Assembly: GCA_030248295.1 (NCBI GenBank)
Contig: JASANH010001170.1
Coordinates: 62,001-126,000 of the forward strand
Source: Mesodorylaimus sp. YZB2_4
Taxonomy: Eukaryota; Nematoda; Enoplea; Dorylaimida; Dorylaimidae
Reading direction: 5' to 3'
DNA length: 64,000 nucleotides
Translations under genes and position numbers: made by a program
Shown: in pieces, positions 22,701 to 33,138 of the stretch
How the letters are laid out: the number at the start of each line of letters is the position of its first letter
Numbering within the stretch: position 1 is the first letter of the stretch
The notes under the pieces: model-generated
What the model was told of the DNA's origin: nothing
The model's database searches: none
The model's input: only the letters and a program-made list of their open reading frames with translations

Positions 22701-24499
22701 TGTTAAGGACGACATTGGCGGCCAAATCGACCAGAAAAATGTTCACTGCGATGCCAAAGAAAAGCGATGAAGTGGGAACAAAATTGGTGAAGAAAAATTC
22801 GGCTAAAAAAATTGAAACGGGTACGCTGGCTGAGAATGTGCCAATGACGACGGATGAGAAGAACGGAACGAATTCGAATGAAAACAAAGAAGATGGAAAA
22901 CAAGAGGCTGTAGAAAGTCAAGCATCGGTGCCAATATCGAATATGAAATCGATAGAAACGGAATCGGCTGATGATACGAATACGAGCGATGAGTCATCGC
23001 CGAGGGCAAGGTCGTCGAAACGGAATCGATCGAAGCAAAGGACGATGGAGAAGGAAAGTACAAACGTTAGCACGAATTCGGGTGCTCAAAATGCGGATAC
23101 TAAAGTCAGCTCGCCCAGTGATGGCTCGGAGGTGGGGGCGCATAAAGACAGTGAAGCGAACGAGCAAGTGGTGAAGAAATCGACGAGGGGAAGACCGCCG
23201 AAGGCGATGGCGACTCGAAAAGAGACGACGAAGGGTAAAATGAATGTTGTCTCACTTGAGACGAGTGAGGCTTCGAAAATGGCATCTCCTACATCGACAG
23301 CTCCGAGTAAACGTGGCAAAGGAGTGGTCAAAATCGAAAGTGCGGGTCAGTTGGAAACGGAGCAGCAGGAAGAAGAAATCGGGAATTTAATAGCCAAGAA
23401 GAAAATGGAAAATGAAGATCAAGATCATTCCAGGCCACCTTCGAACGCATCTTACGACGCACCGAAAACGATCCCTCGGGCAATGCGGAAACGCACGTTG
23501 AAATCGCCTTACGATGCCGCTGAATATGTGAATTCGTGGCCGCCGATAAAACGCAAATTGATTGATGCGCCTGTTGCGATTGGCGATGCTGATCAGGATA
23601 CGGAAGAAGACGGCGAGGGGGAAGAAGGATCGAAGGCAACTGTTGTGGCAAAACGAAGTGTTGTTAAGAAGCCGCAAGGAAAGCCAGGCAAGGGAGGCGA
23701 TGAACATGAGTCTAATAAGGAACTACTTCCGGTCATTTTGAGCGCTCAACAACGAGAAGAGGTGGCGAGAATTGTGTGCAAAAAGACACTGACCTGTTTG
23801 GAATGCAGTGTCTCTGTTTCGAATATGTCTAATCTGGAGCGCCATTGCTATTCGCATTTTGGATTCGCTCGATTCAAATGTTCGGCTTGCAACAAGGCCG
23901 CCTCGTTCTATCCGACCGATTTGCGACGTCATTTGATGAGGGAATGTTCGGAAATCAAGTCGCAAGGAGTGAAACTTAGTGTGGACGATTGTGCTCGCTA
24001 CATCGTCCCACTGGCGCCCGAACAACCAGGAGCCGTTGTGGTTTGGAATAAGAAGCTGGGAAAAACGGAAGCTAGTGCAAGTGACAAATCGAATCAAGGG
24101 TTGGAAAAGGTCGCGGTGACGACCGAAACGAGTCAAAGTGGGGAAAAAACGAAAGGAAGTTCCATGGATCTCCGTGCAGCGCCCAAGACCAGTTCTCGTT
24201 CGCCCGTGACTAGCGCGTGTGAACGTGATTCAAAGTCGATCGAGACATCGCCCGCGAACGGTTCATCGAGTGAGACGGTCCGATCGAAGTTGTATCGAGC
24301 CATAAAGCCAGCCAAGATTGGTCCATCGTCACCGAGCAAGTCGCCTTGCGAGGATCAGAAAAGTGCCGAGCCTCAAATTAACATGATGGCTATGATCAAT
24401 AAAATGGTGGAGTTGAGTCGCAAATCAAAGTTGGCAAGGGAAACTAAAAGCGGCTTGGCCTCGCCGCCTCCTGGAAGTTCGAGCGATAGTGGCAAATGA
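19794..24499 (+). CDS. ZNF800-like zinc-finger transcription factor
   Basis: Three exons: 19794-19942, 20239-20968 and 22268-24499, all in phase, about 1036 aa. The N-terminus (LLNSLQKGTTEVKNLLSHEC, then a C2HC-type finger built from ECRICRNLFRSIPNFIAHKR and a final SYC) closely follows the start of vertebrate ZNF800, a nuclear repressor; exon 1 ends inside this finger. A second finger is split by the intron 20969-22267: CVPCKKVF before, DTLAFHFTISH after. Then come CVMCLLCGTEFVDIHEHANT, a long Lys/Glu/Ser-rich disordered stretch with basic clusters (SSKRRRIPRP, STRGRPPKA), and a last pair of fingers (CLECSVSVSNMSNLERHCYS, then FKCSACNK). The family call rests mainly on the N-terminal motif. 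It has fewer clear C2H2 fingers than vertebrate ZNF800. Confidence 0.75.
20969..22267 (+). other. 1.3-kb intron of the ZNF800-like gene
   Basis: Donor GTAAGG, acceptor TTTTTCAG, phase 0. It contains a G run near 21948-21960 and a box-B-like GGTTCGATTCCCAG near 21990, perhaps a worn SINE head. No coding content seen. Confidence 0.5.
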
Positions 24500-26507
24500 A
24501 AGGGGAGATTAGGAAGGGGTTTGATAGTGTTGTCTTCTGCTTTGAAAATGCGTTAGATAACATTGATTTTGTATGTGCCACTTGGTGGCTGTTTTTTCTT
24601 TGATATACGTGAAGCATGTAATCGACTGGCGATGCTGCCTATTACTCGAGGACTGAAAAGTAATTGTGGTGAAGTAAGCTAGAAATTGGATTGTTATTGT
24701 CTCCATTATTCACAGTGAATGAAATAGAATATGAGAGTTGGTCCAGCGCTGAGAGGGAGGGCGGTCGTGGGGACTGGGTTTATTTTGTGTCTACCCTGGT
24801 CGGGAGGGTCGAATTTCGGCTTTTTTCTGCTGGCTACGTGGCTTTGGCCATCGACTAGGGTCCATCCTTTTGGCATGGTGTCGGGCTGGCAATCGCTACT
24901 TTGCGATGTCGCTGCCCAGGGAGCCTCTTCTCGTCTATCACAGGGAAGAAAGGGAGTCGCCGATCGCGAGGTTTTCGAGGGTTAAGAATCGGTGTCCAGC
25001 TCTACCAAGCGCAGCGCAAAGTGAAGGCGGCGCAGAGGTCAGTATTCGTCATGGCAATATTCTGTAGTCCGTCTGGGTCTGTGTCACTGGAGGAATGACC
25101 ATATAAGGTTTTGGATGTCTAGTCCGCGCCTGAAATATCACCCACGAGGGATACTCCTTGCTGCTGAAACTATGCAGAGGATTGTCAGTCGAGCCTCTTT
25201 GTGGGCCGGAGCCCGTTTTTCCTCCGCCGGCCGCCGACCTATGAGCGAGGCTGTGCGGCGACCAGAACACACAGCAGCGTCCCTCTGCGTGTCCTTACCT
25301 CCCCGGGCAGGCACCGAATTCCTCGGACGATGGCGGGTGGGCTGTGAACCCTGTCGGTGTTCGGCTTTCGTCCACTCGGACGGAGCACCTCGACAGTACA
25401 GCGGCAGTTGCAAGGTCAGCGAGGGTCCATGGTTCGCAAACTGACCTCCTTCACTAGGAATTGAACCCGGGACGAGTCCAGTCACTTGCCCCTGTGCAAT
25501 ACGGAGAGAAGAATGCCGAACCACTGCACCACCGCGGCCAGAGTTTGTACATGGATGCACGAGGAATGGCGCAACCCCAAGTCTACCGTAGTCATAAAAG
25601 GCACTCGCAGGCGATTCGTGCTTTACCGCATCGCAAAACGCGACACAGCTCATTGGAGGGTGAAGGGACGCACTACACAAGAAACAGGCTAACATTCTAT
25701 ACAGAAAGGCTCATCCTAAAATCCTGCATTTAGTTTCCATCATGCGTACTATTTTTCCACTGTCTTTACTTACACTGCCTGCTCTTGGAGCTGCTGGTCT
25801 TTTTTTCCAACCTCTTACACTTTCTGAGGATTCTACAGCCCCTCATGCACCGACTGGCGCCTTAAGAAAGATCCAACTGATTCGCTGCCCTTTCAATTTT
25901 TTGAAATGACAGAGAAATAGGTAGAGACTAGACAGCACATAGACATACATAGCTACAGTAGACTACAGTAGACCAATACGTGTTTTAAAGCATCGAGTGA
26001 CAAATACTTTATTCCTTGGCCTCATATATTTTTTTGGTTCATCCGGCCCTTTGTCTTTTTCACGCCGAAGTATACTGATACATACAGTACGTAGATCCGT
26101 CCACGTAGACTGTGATGGCCCTCTATTTCAAAAAATTTGATCCATAGTTGATAAAAAGATCTAATTTGATTCATTCACCGAGATAGTTTTTTAAAAATGA
26201 CAGCGAAAATATGGAATAGACAACTCAACGCTGTAAAGGCTGTCAACAAGTAAACTTTGTCATTTTTAGCGCCAAATAATTTCTGCTCACTCGTTCATGT
26301 CAGACAGAAATGAACACGTGAACACCGAAGCGCAAATCATCAGACCCTGTCCTATGTACATTGTAAAGTGCACACCTTCATGAAAACTGCTATACCTTAC
26401 ACTTTTTAAGGGCTCCCCAGCCGCTCATTATCGGATCGTCACTCCCTGCGTTTGCGCCACAGCGTGCAGTCGGTCTTTGAAACGTGCAGACAACGAGTTG
26501 GGTGGTC
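24500..26507. other. Intergenic; SINE and tandem CTACAGTAGA
   Basis: Contains a long minus-strand SINE at 25140-25543 and the small tandem CTACAGTAGACTACAGTAGA near 25955. ORFs overlapping the SINE are translations of repeat DNA. No other gene supported. Confidence 0.5.
25140..25543 (-). repeat. tRNA-derived SINE, long copy
   Basis: Read on the minus strand it starts GGCCGCGGTGGTGCAGTGGT (box A), has CCGGGTTCAATTCCTAGTGA (box B), then CAGTTTGCGAACCATGGACC and a GTCGAGGTGCTCCG body. It ends beyond ACGCAGAGGGACGCTGCTGT. The + strand copy at 43367 shares all of these in order, so this is the best guide to the family's full structure. Confidence 0.75.
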
Positions 26508-27465
26508 ATGCCAGCGATCGGCGCAGAGCAAGCGCTTTTGACGACGTATTCGAGCGAAACAGTGGCGATGACGTGGACGATATTCACAGCGAGCATTCTC
26601 GGCGCAGCAATGATCATATCGATGATCGTCGTTTGGGCGATTTGCGCCTGCTGCCCTGGCGGACAAAACAACAAGGAGGGAAAAGGAGACACGACCAAGT
26701 AAACAATGCCGGCTGCAGAGCAGGAGGCGGAGTACAGACACGTGTTTTCGTTTTAGGAAAGGTGTCAGCGAGAAAGTGGTGCAAGAACGACTGATTGCGC
26801 CCCCAACGCCGTCACCACCCCCACCCGCGGAGGAGAAAATCATTCCTGATCTCCTGAAACAACCGTTGGCGCCCGTGCACAAGACAACAATCGGCGAGCA
26901 GGACCCGCACTATTTCGAAATCGGTGGTCTAAGCCAACTGAAGAAAGGTACAGGGCTTAATAATACTGTAGTGAGCCCCCAAGTTGCTAGGCTGGTATTT
27001 CTAGGAGCTCCGGAGGAAAAAGTGCCAGCTCGTGCGCCCAACTACCAGACGATTATGGGCTTGGATCAAGGTTTTGATGCGTCCAAGAAACCAAACGCAG
27101 CGGTTACGATCATCAATGCGAAGACAGCCATGCCTGTACCTTCGGTTCGTGGAGGAACACCATCGATGGCGCCCACTTCCGTCGTATCGCCTAGCGTCAG
27201 CCAAAAGAAGAAAGGCACTGCTTCTCTCTGTCCAATCAAGAAAGGAACGGCATCGATGGCGCCAGCTGCTCCAGCAGGCAAGGGCACAGCCTCATTGGCC
27301 CCAGTTGCTCCCGCGGCGAAAGGAGCGGCTTCTCTGGCTCCGGCTGCTCCGGCTGTTCCAGCAGGCAAAGGTGCGGCTCCTCCGGTTCCAGCTCCCCCAG
27401 TCGCGAAGGGTAAAAGTCCATCTTCGAAAGCGGCGCTGCCCAAACAATCGTTCGTATTCGGCTGA
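26508..27465 (+). CDS. Single-pass membrane protein with KGTASxAP repeats
   Basis: Exons 26508-26698, 26757-26947 and 27005-27465 give about 280 aa. ATG 26508 starts MPAIGAEQALL. One helix (about residues 22-47, IFTASILGAAMIISMIVVWA) ends in CACC, then a basic/polar linker, a proline block (PPTPSPPPPAEEK) and two conserved-looking blocks (EQDPHYFEIGGL, NYQTIMGLDQGFDASKKPN). The last third is a repeat: KKGTASLCPI, KKGTASMAPAAPA, GKGTASLAPVAPA, AKGAASLAPAAPA and looser units. The second intron (57 nt) is a multiple of three without a stop, so retention is tolerated. Layout, CAC after the helix and the PSMAP motif match the gene at 1497-2231. Function unknown. Confidence 0.7.
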
Positions 27466-27630
27466 GGAACGGAAAAACAAAGCAATCGATCGCGTGAACG
27501 CGTGAACGCGTGATGTGTCTCGTGATTGGTGCCTGTGGTACTTGTGCTGGTGTTGTATCCGATTGTGCATGCGCTTGAATGTTGCATGGTAAAGCACGGC
27601 GTGATCAATGGGCCAAATCTCACAGTCGCC

Positions 27631-27636
27631 AATAAA
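27631..27636 (+). promoter_or_regulatory. Candidate poly-A signal AATAAA
   Basis: It lies 166 nt after the stop codon of the membrane-protein gene ending at 27465. Confidence 0.4.
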
Positions 27637-27997
27637 GGCATGAGTCTGCACTTGCATCATTTCCGGGCTCGTGTGAACGATCGGGCAAAGAATCTGATCG
27701 ATGAGAATGATAAAAAAGATCACATCAATGTCCTATAATTTTGACCTCTGATATGTGCAGAATGCTCTGTTTCTTACCGCGCTTTGACATTTGTTACCTT
27801 AGTGACACGTCGTATCACGGATTGCTGTGCATCCGGTGTGTAAGCGGATCAACATGGTAACCAGACAAAGTGCACTCCCAATCACAATACAATGGTGTAT
27901 CACGGCCCAAAAGATACGCCAGACCTATTTTGGGTTCTCCTGCAAGTATCATACTAGGGACATGATTACAGCTTTTTTGTATGCAATTGAACTCTCG

Positions 27998-28165
27998 TAG
28001 CGCAGGCCATAGCAAGTGGGAGAGAGTAATCGATCTACCCTGGCTTGGGGTTCAATCTCTCCGGTTGGTGTTTCAGCCGCAGGTGTATCCGCAAGACTTG
28101 CCTGCTCCAGTCAGAGATTTTGTCTCGCAGCCACCTCCCTCCTACGCATGCCAGGCCTGTTACAC
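27998..28165 (+). mobile_element. GTAACC-ended MITE, subfamily B, 5'-truncated
   Basis: Shares GCAAGTGGGAGAGAGTAATC, the GTTTCAGCCGCAGGT segment and CGCAAGACTTGCCTGCTCCA with copies at 49426 and 49860, and ends GCCAGGCCTGTTACA. The first ~20 bp of the consensus are missing or altered. Confidence 0.6.
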
Positions 28166-29383
28166 AATACGCAAGCAGAACCCTGTAGCCTTGTTCTTCT
28201 ACGGTATGGGCATTCGCCCTGTCGTTCTTAGGTGGTTTTAATCCGCTACAGTATGCTGCTTACGAAATCTAACCGCAGTCCTGCAGTCTTGAACCAACAT
28301 TAGTAAACGTGATTAGCAGCACGCAGTCACCCAGATGTGCATGGAATTGCTGGAATTTCTGGCATGTGCTGGTATGTTCTTGCCCTTTGAAGCTGTTCTT
28401 CCGCCATACCAGCACAGCAAGAAAATTCCACTTTTTCAAAAGACGCAGGCGACAGCTGCCGACATTGATCTTTAGACCTAAGCCGCTGGGCACGAGTGAG
28501 TGTCATTTTGCACGTATCAGCATTGTGGGCTTTGGTGAACTGGCATGGTACATCTGGCGCGGCCAGTCAGCTGTAACCTATTTTGGACAAGTGAGCAGAC
28601 AAATATTGATTACAGGCACGTGACAATTGACCAGTACATAGCTATCGATCGAAGCACATAGGTACAAGAGACGCTGCCTGCCTATCCTCTCAAATTGCAT
28701 CACTGACTCCCGAAAGATTTCTTACATGTTGTCCGATTCGTCTAGCCATTTCCAATCCACTTCTGCCTCCTACTACATGCCATATGCGCCCTTCCGTGTT
28801 ATTCTCATCAAGCCTGCTGTTTGAACATGTTGGGCAGCTGATGCTAAAATGGCAGAGCTCGCTCAAAGAATCAGGCCAACGAATGAAGTTTACGGGACTC
28901 GATGCTGTCGAGTATGAATTGACCTAACCTACCTAGCCTAGCCTTGTCTGTGATGTCTAGTCACTGTTTTCTCTGCCATTTTTAAAAACTCGAAATGCTG
29001 AGTGAATCAATTTGATCTTTTTGAGGTAGTTCAAATTTGTAACTGTTCCATTTACTACGTCAACGGAGCCTTATTTAGAAAAAAGACTACTCGAAAAATG
29101 CTAGCTTTTCTTGATTTCATCGACGTCAACCAACTTGCGTGGACTGTTGCCCTTTCATTGTGTCAATATCACAGCGCCCACACAGTGCTCGAAAAACGAC
29201 AGTCAAACTAGATTTCTTGTGACAAAGCTAGAAAGTGGATTTTTCTAGCAACTGATCTTCTACTCGAGAAGGTGCTTGGCTGATGAGCTTTAGTGCTTAC
29301 ATTTCGCACGGCACAGTTACGCTCGTTTTCAATTGATTTAGTGTTCTACCATTGTTTTGCCCTGATCACCTCTGGCACCTATC

Positions 29384-32156
29384 ATGGACATCAACCTAAC
29401 TTCTAATAGCAGCAGAGTCCAACACGCCTGGGGGACAATGAAGACTACAGAAGGACCTAGTGCAGCTGAAGTATGGGGCATTGGTCTTGTGGCAGTGACC
29501 ATAATAAATAGCTGTGCTGCTGTCGGCATCGCTATCATGCCCTTATTGGGACGTCGTAGTTATCATTATTTACTGACTTGTCTGATCGGCTTGGGAGTGG
29601 GATCATTGAGCGGAAGTGCCATATTTCATTTACTACCTGAAGTAAGCCCTCATTTTCATGTCATGAACTGCGCTGCACAGATGATTCGCTTCAGGCTTTC
29701 CAACTGAAGGAGTCGAACTACGAGTTCACGTGGAAATGTTGGACAACAGTTAGCGGTGTCTATTTGTTCTTTTTGGTAGACAAATGCCTGAAATTTCTTG
29801 TCAGGTTGAATAAGGTAAGCTTGTTTGGAGTCGGAATTTCTAAATTTGAACTGATAACAGCTGATGGCGCATTGTCAGACCTAACGGTAGACGGGGAGAG
29901 GATAGGCGGTGAGGCATTTATTTTTGTTGCCTGGTTGCGCACACGCCTTAGACCTGACCTATGAGATGACATGTTTTGATTGCACACCCCAGGAAAAGAT
30001 ATAAAAGTTTTAATAGAGAAGACTTGTCCCACGAGCGGAAGACGCGGAAGAGCTGCAGTTTTGACGAAATGCGAAGTATCTGGATGCGAAACACCTAGCA
30101 GCAGAAGAACGAAAGTAATATGCAAGAAATGTGTTTTGTCAGCATCGAAAAACATAAGAGTACTGTGACCAGCATTCATGGGCGGTCGGGGTATCGATAC
30201 TCTCCCAGGCAGGGAGGCTAATCACTGTGATCGTCTTTCACTCGTCTTTTCAGTTCGCCTTGAAAATACTCCTGATAGGGTTTATGGTCTCTTACAGTAC
30301 ATCTCCCACAGCCTGGGTGCCCTGGTTATAATAATCGTAGGTGCTCACATAGAAGACATCACACACATGCTCCAGGACCCAATTTGGCGTTAGAGAGGAA
30401 GGAGTTGGTCTGGCCAAGCGGACCACAAGCAACGATCAGGCACTGAAGACGATTATCCGCGTGGGGGGAGGGGGGAGTCGATTCCGTATCTCCAGTCGGA
30501 GGTATCGATTGCAGGCAAGTACGGGAAGAAACGGCATTATGGTAAGCCACCCAACAGCAGTCTTTGCGCAAGCTCCACAGGCTGATACTGTACCTTATGT
30601 GCAGTCTAACGGACACTGACTGTTGGACGCAGTTAGGCAGTCGGACAGTTACAATGGGACTCACGATCAGTGTTGTCTGAGTCAGTAAGACTCTGGAAAT
30701 GGATCGCATGATTTTATTGAACTGAACTCCATTGTTTTCGGCTACACATACGAGTGGCAGCAAGGAGTGCAGGTTCCGCCTAATCTTCACTGCCTTGCCT
30801 CCCACAAGTACACGTGCGTGGTACAAAAATTGAAATCTCGAGTCTTTGAGATGTATTCCAAACAATGCAGTGCACACATACATACATGTAAATTTTGCAT
30901 CGGCCCATCGAAGAGTAAACACGAGTACAGTTATGCCTTTTTCAAAATTGTAGCAACGAAAACAACGATTGAATCCTAAATTTGGACCAGTCACAATCGC
31001 TAGTACAGAGAAGGCAGTCAATGCGAGCGTGTGTGAGAGCGTGAACACGAACTTGTCTAAATCGGATACAGACAAAGAGCCACCCTATGTCAATGCGAGT
31101 ATTGACAACAATTGTAATAATAACAACGATTCACTGGCCGACTCTATGGATGCCATTGTGTCGGGTATCGAGCCGCAGGTATGATGCATACTTGACTGCG
31201 CTACAGTCAGATATGGTGTATGCTGCAACTTACAGGGAGATGTGAAGAAGGACAAAGAAGTAGCACCAGTGGCATGGATGATCATATTTGGAGACGCCAT
31301 CCACAACTTTGTGGATGGCTTGTCAATTGGAGCAGCTTTCACCGAAAGCGTCCTGTCTGGTGTCAGTGTCTGCGTGGCCGTGGTCTGTGAAGAATTTCCA
31401 CATGAGTTCGGTATGCTTCTTTTTTGCGACTAAGGATCGCCTGTCACAAAGTTATACTGTAGCCGCTAAGGTGGGCTTTTGTACTTAAGCTGGCACTTGG
31501 CGAAACCTGAAGTGCTTCGAGGGGGATTGAGAGTCCAAAAATCAAGAGGCCACTATGTACGATATATCAAACCAATGCAAGGGCCATAACAGGCACATAA
31601 CGATGCTCAAGCACGGATCTTCACCTATTTGGCCATGGCTTAGTGACTGGCGATGAAGCACCCCTCCTCCATTCCTGCACCCATCAGACAAGACCCAATA
31701 TTCTGTCCATTTCAGGTGACATTGCCATCTTGGTCAGTTCGGGCATGACAATGCGCCAAGCGCTGGGCTATAACCTACTTTCAGCAGTGACTTGCTATTT
31801 TGGTTTCATTCTTGGAGTAATCGTTGGCGAACTGGCCGAAGCCACTGTCTACATCTTCGCACTGGCGGCTGGCATGTTTCTCTACATTGCACTAGCCAAC
31901 ATGGTAAGGATGGGCCTACATTCCTTATGTGGACAGTCACTCGAAACGTCCTTCCAGTTGACCTACATGTGCATTGTGGTCATGGCACACATCTCTGTGT
32001 TTGTAGATTCCAGAAATGAATGAGGCTATGGAACGAGCTATGGATGTGAATATTGGCAGAGGACTAATCATTGGTGCACTGCAACTTTTCGGGATTGCGA
32101 CGGGTCTACTTATTATGTTCTTATTGGCTTATTATGGTGGAAATATCAAATTTTGA
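29384..32156 (+). CDS. ZIP (SLC39) metal transporter, LIV-1 subfamily, ZIP8/ZIP14-like
   Basis: Six exons (29384-29641, 29695-29814, 30954-31178, 31236-31410, 31716-31903, 32007-32156) give about 371 aa. ZIP proteins move Zn2+, Fe2+ or Mn2+ into the cytosol. Hydrophobic segments: WGIGLVAVTIINSCAAVGIA, LIGLGVGSLSGSAIFHLLPE, VSGVYLFFLVDKCLKFL; an Asn/Asp-rich loop in place of the usual His-rich one; then HNFVDGLSIG (metal site in TM4), EEFPHEFGD (TM5), and the final helices ending GGNIKF. The first residue of the LIV-1 motif is Glu where most members have His, as in ZIP8 and ZIP14, which carry broader substrates. The usual long N-terminal ectodomain is absent; an upstream exon is possible. Intron 2 (1.1 kb) holds a MITE. 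Confidence 0.88.
30165..30330 (+). mobile_element. GTAACC-ended MITE, subfamily A, diverged copy in ZIP intron
   Basis: Starts GTGACCAGCATTCATGGGCG, has GTATCGATACTCTCCCAGGC and ends CAGCCTGGGTGCCCTGGTTA. Both ends match the copies at 40046 and 59165, but the centre is replaced or strongly diverged. Confidence 0.5.
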
Positions 32157-33138
32157 TTTAGCCATGTGTTGCAGCATATTATGTTGTGGCAATCAAGCCA
32201 TGATCATACATATTTATATGGTGCATTATGCCCCTTGCTGTGCAATAAAAATTGACCGGTGGTGTTACATAGCTTTTGTCCTTAGCTTTCATCAGAAATG
32301 TGCTTCAGTATTTTTGTCGTCCCTTATTCAAATCTACCGCCTTTTCACGCGCCTTCCAGCAGACAGCTCCTGGGCTGTAGTAGAATGGTTGCGCGACTGT
32401 CGCGTGAGTTCGCATTCGCCTTTTCCTTTTCTGGCCGGCTGATTTCCGGTTGGTGGATCAGTCGATGATGATGAGTCGTCTTGTGTTGCGATGCGTCTTC
32501 ATGGAAAGTGGGTGGGTTTCCGTTTTTTCCTTACTAAAATTTCTCAGAACAAGACGTGTCATTTTGTTTATGAGCCTTTATTTATCCAGGCGCGCCTAAC
32601 ACCTGTCTTATGTCATCGTCATCGTCGGGTTATTCTGTGGAGTTTGGCAAACTTCTCGACGAGCGCCCTTTTGGATTAGGTCGAGATTGGCTGGGCGTGT
32701 GTATGACTAATGCGAAATAGGGGAGAGGCAGTGTGTCTGGCTAATGCCTGCACTGTATTGAAATGTTTCTCATCGTGCTATGTACGGGGTCTTTAGTTTT
32801 GGAGTCAAGTATTTAGAAAAAAGAGCAGGTGGTAGAGTGGTTTGGTTAGGTGTATCTCTGTGATTCGGCCTCTTTCGACGATGCCTCCTTATTTGAACAT
32901 CCAAGAATGGGTTCGGTTTTTGTAGCTGAGATTTCATAATCTGGACTGGACCGACGCCACGCGTTCGCGTTTGGTTTGCCTCTTATCTACTGAAAATAGT
33001 GTTTGTTTTTGTTCTAGCAGCTTGCGCACTCCCTTTCGAGCTTGTCCTCCGAACAAAGCGAATTCGGCGCTCCTTGTTTCGTTACGTATTCGAGTCAAGC
33101 TTGGACATTTTTTAAAGCGGCTTCTCATTTTTCTCAAT
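32157..33138. other. Intergenic between ZIP and plastin
   Basis: Contains the ZIP poly-A signal (AATAAA 32244-32249) and the upstream region of plastin. No supported ORF and no repeat noticed. Confidence 0.45.
32244..32249 (+). promoter_or_regulatory. Candidate poly-A signal AATAAA for the ZIP gene
   Basis: It lies 88 nt after the stop at 32156. Confidence 0.45.

Larger units (their letters stand above)
27466..29383. other. Intergenic; poly-A site and one MITE
   Basis: Holds the 3' UTR of the preceding gene, an AATAAA at 27631 and a MITE at about 27998-28165. The stretch 28170-29383 has no supported gene or clear repeat. Confidence 0.45.

Noticed and set aside
29980-30110. Extra ZIP exon with Cys-rich reading frame
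   Set aside because: Its only reasonable acceptor gives the wrong phase relative to the exons ending at 29814 and starting at 30954.
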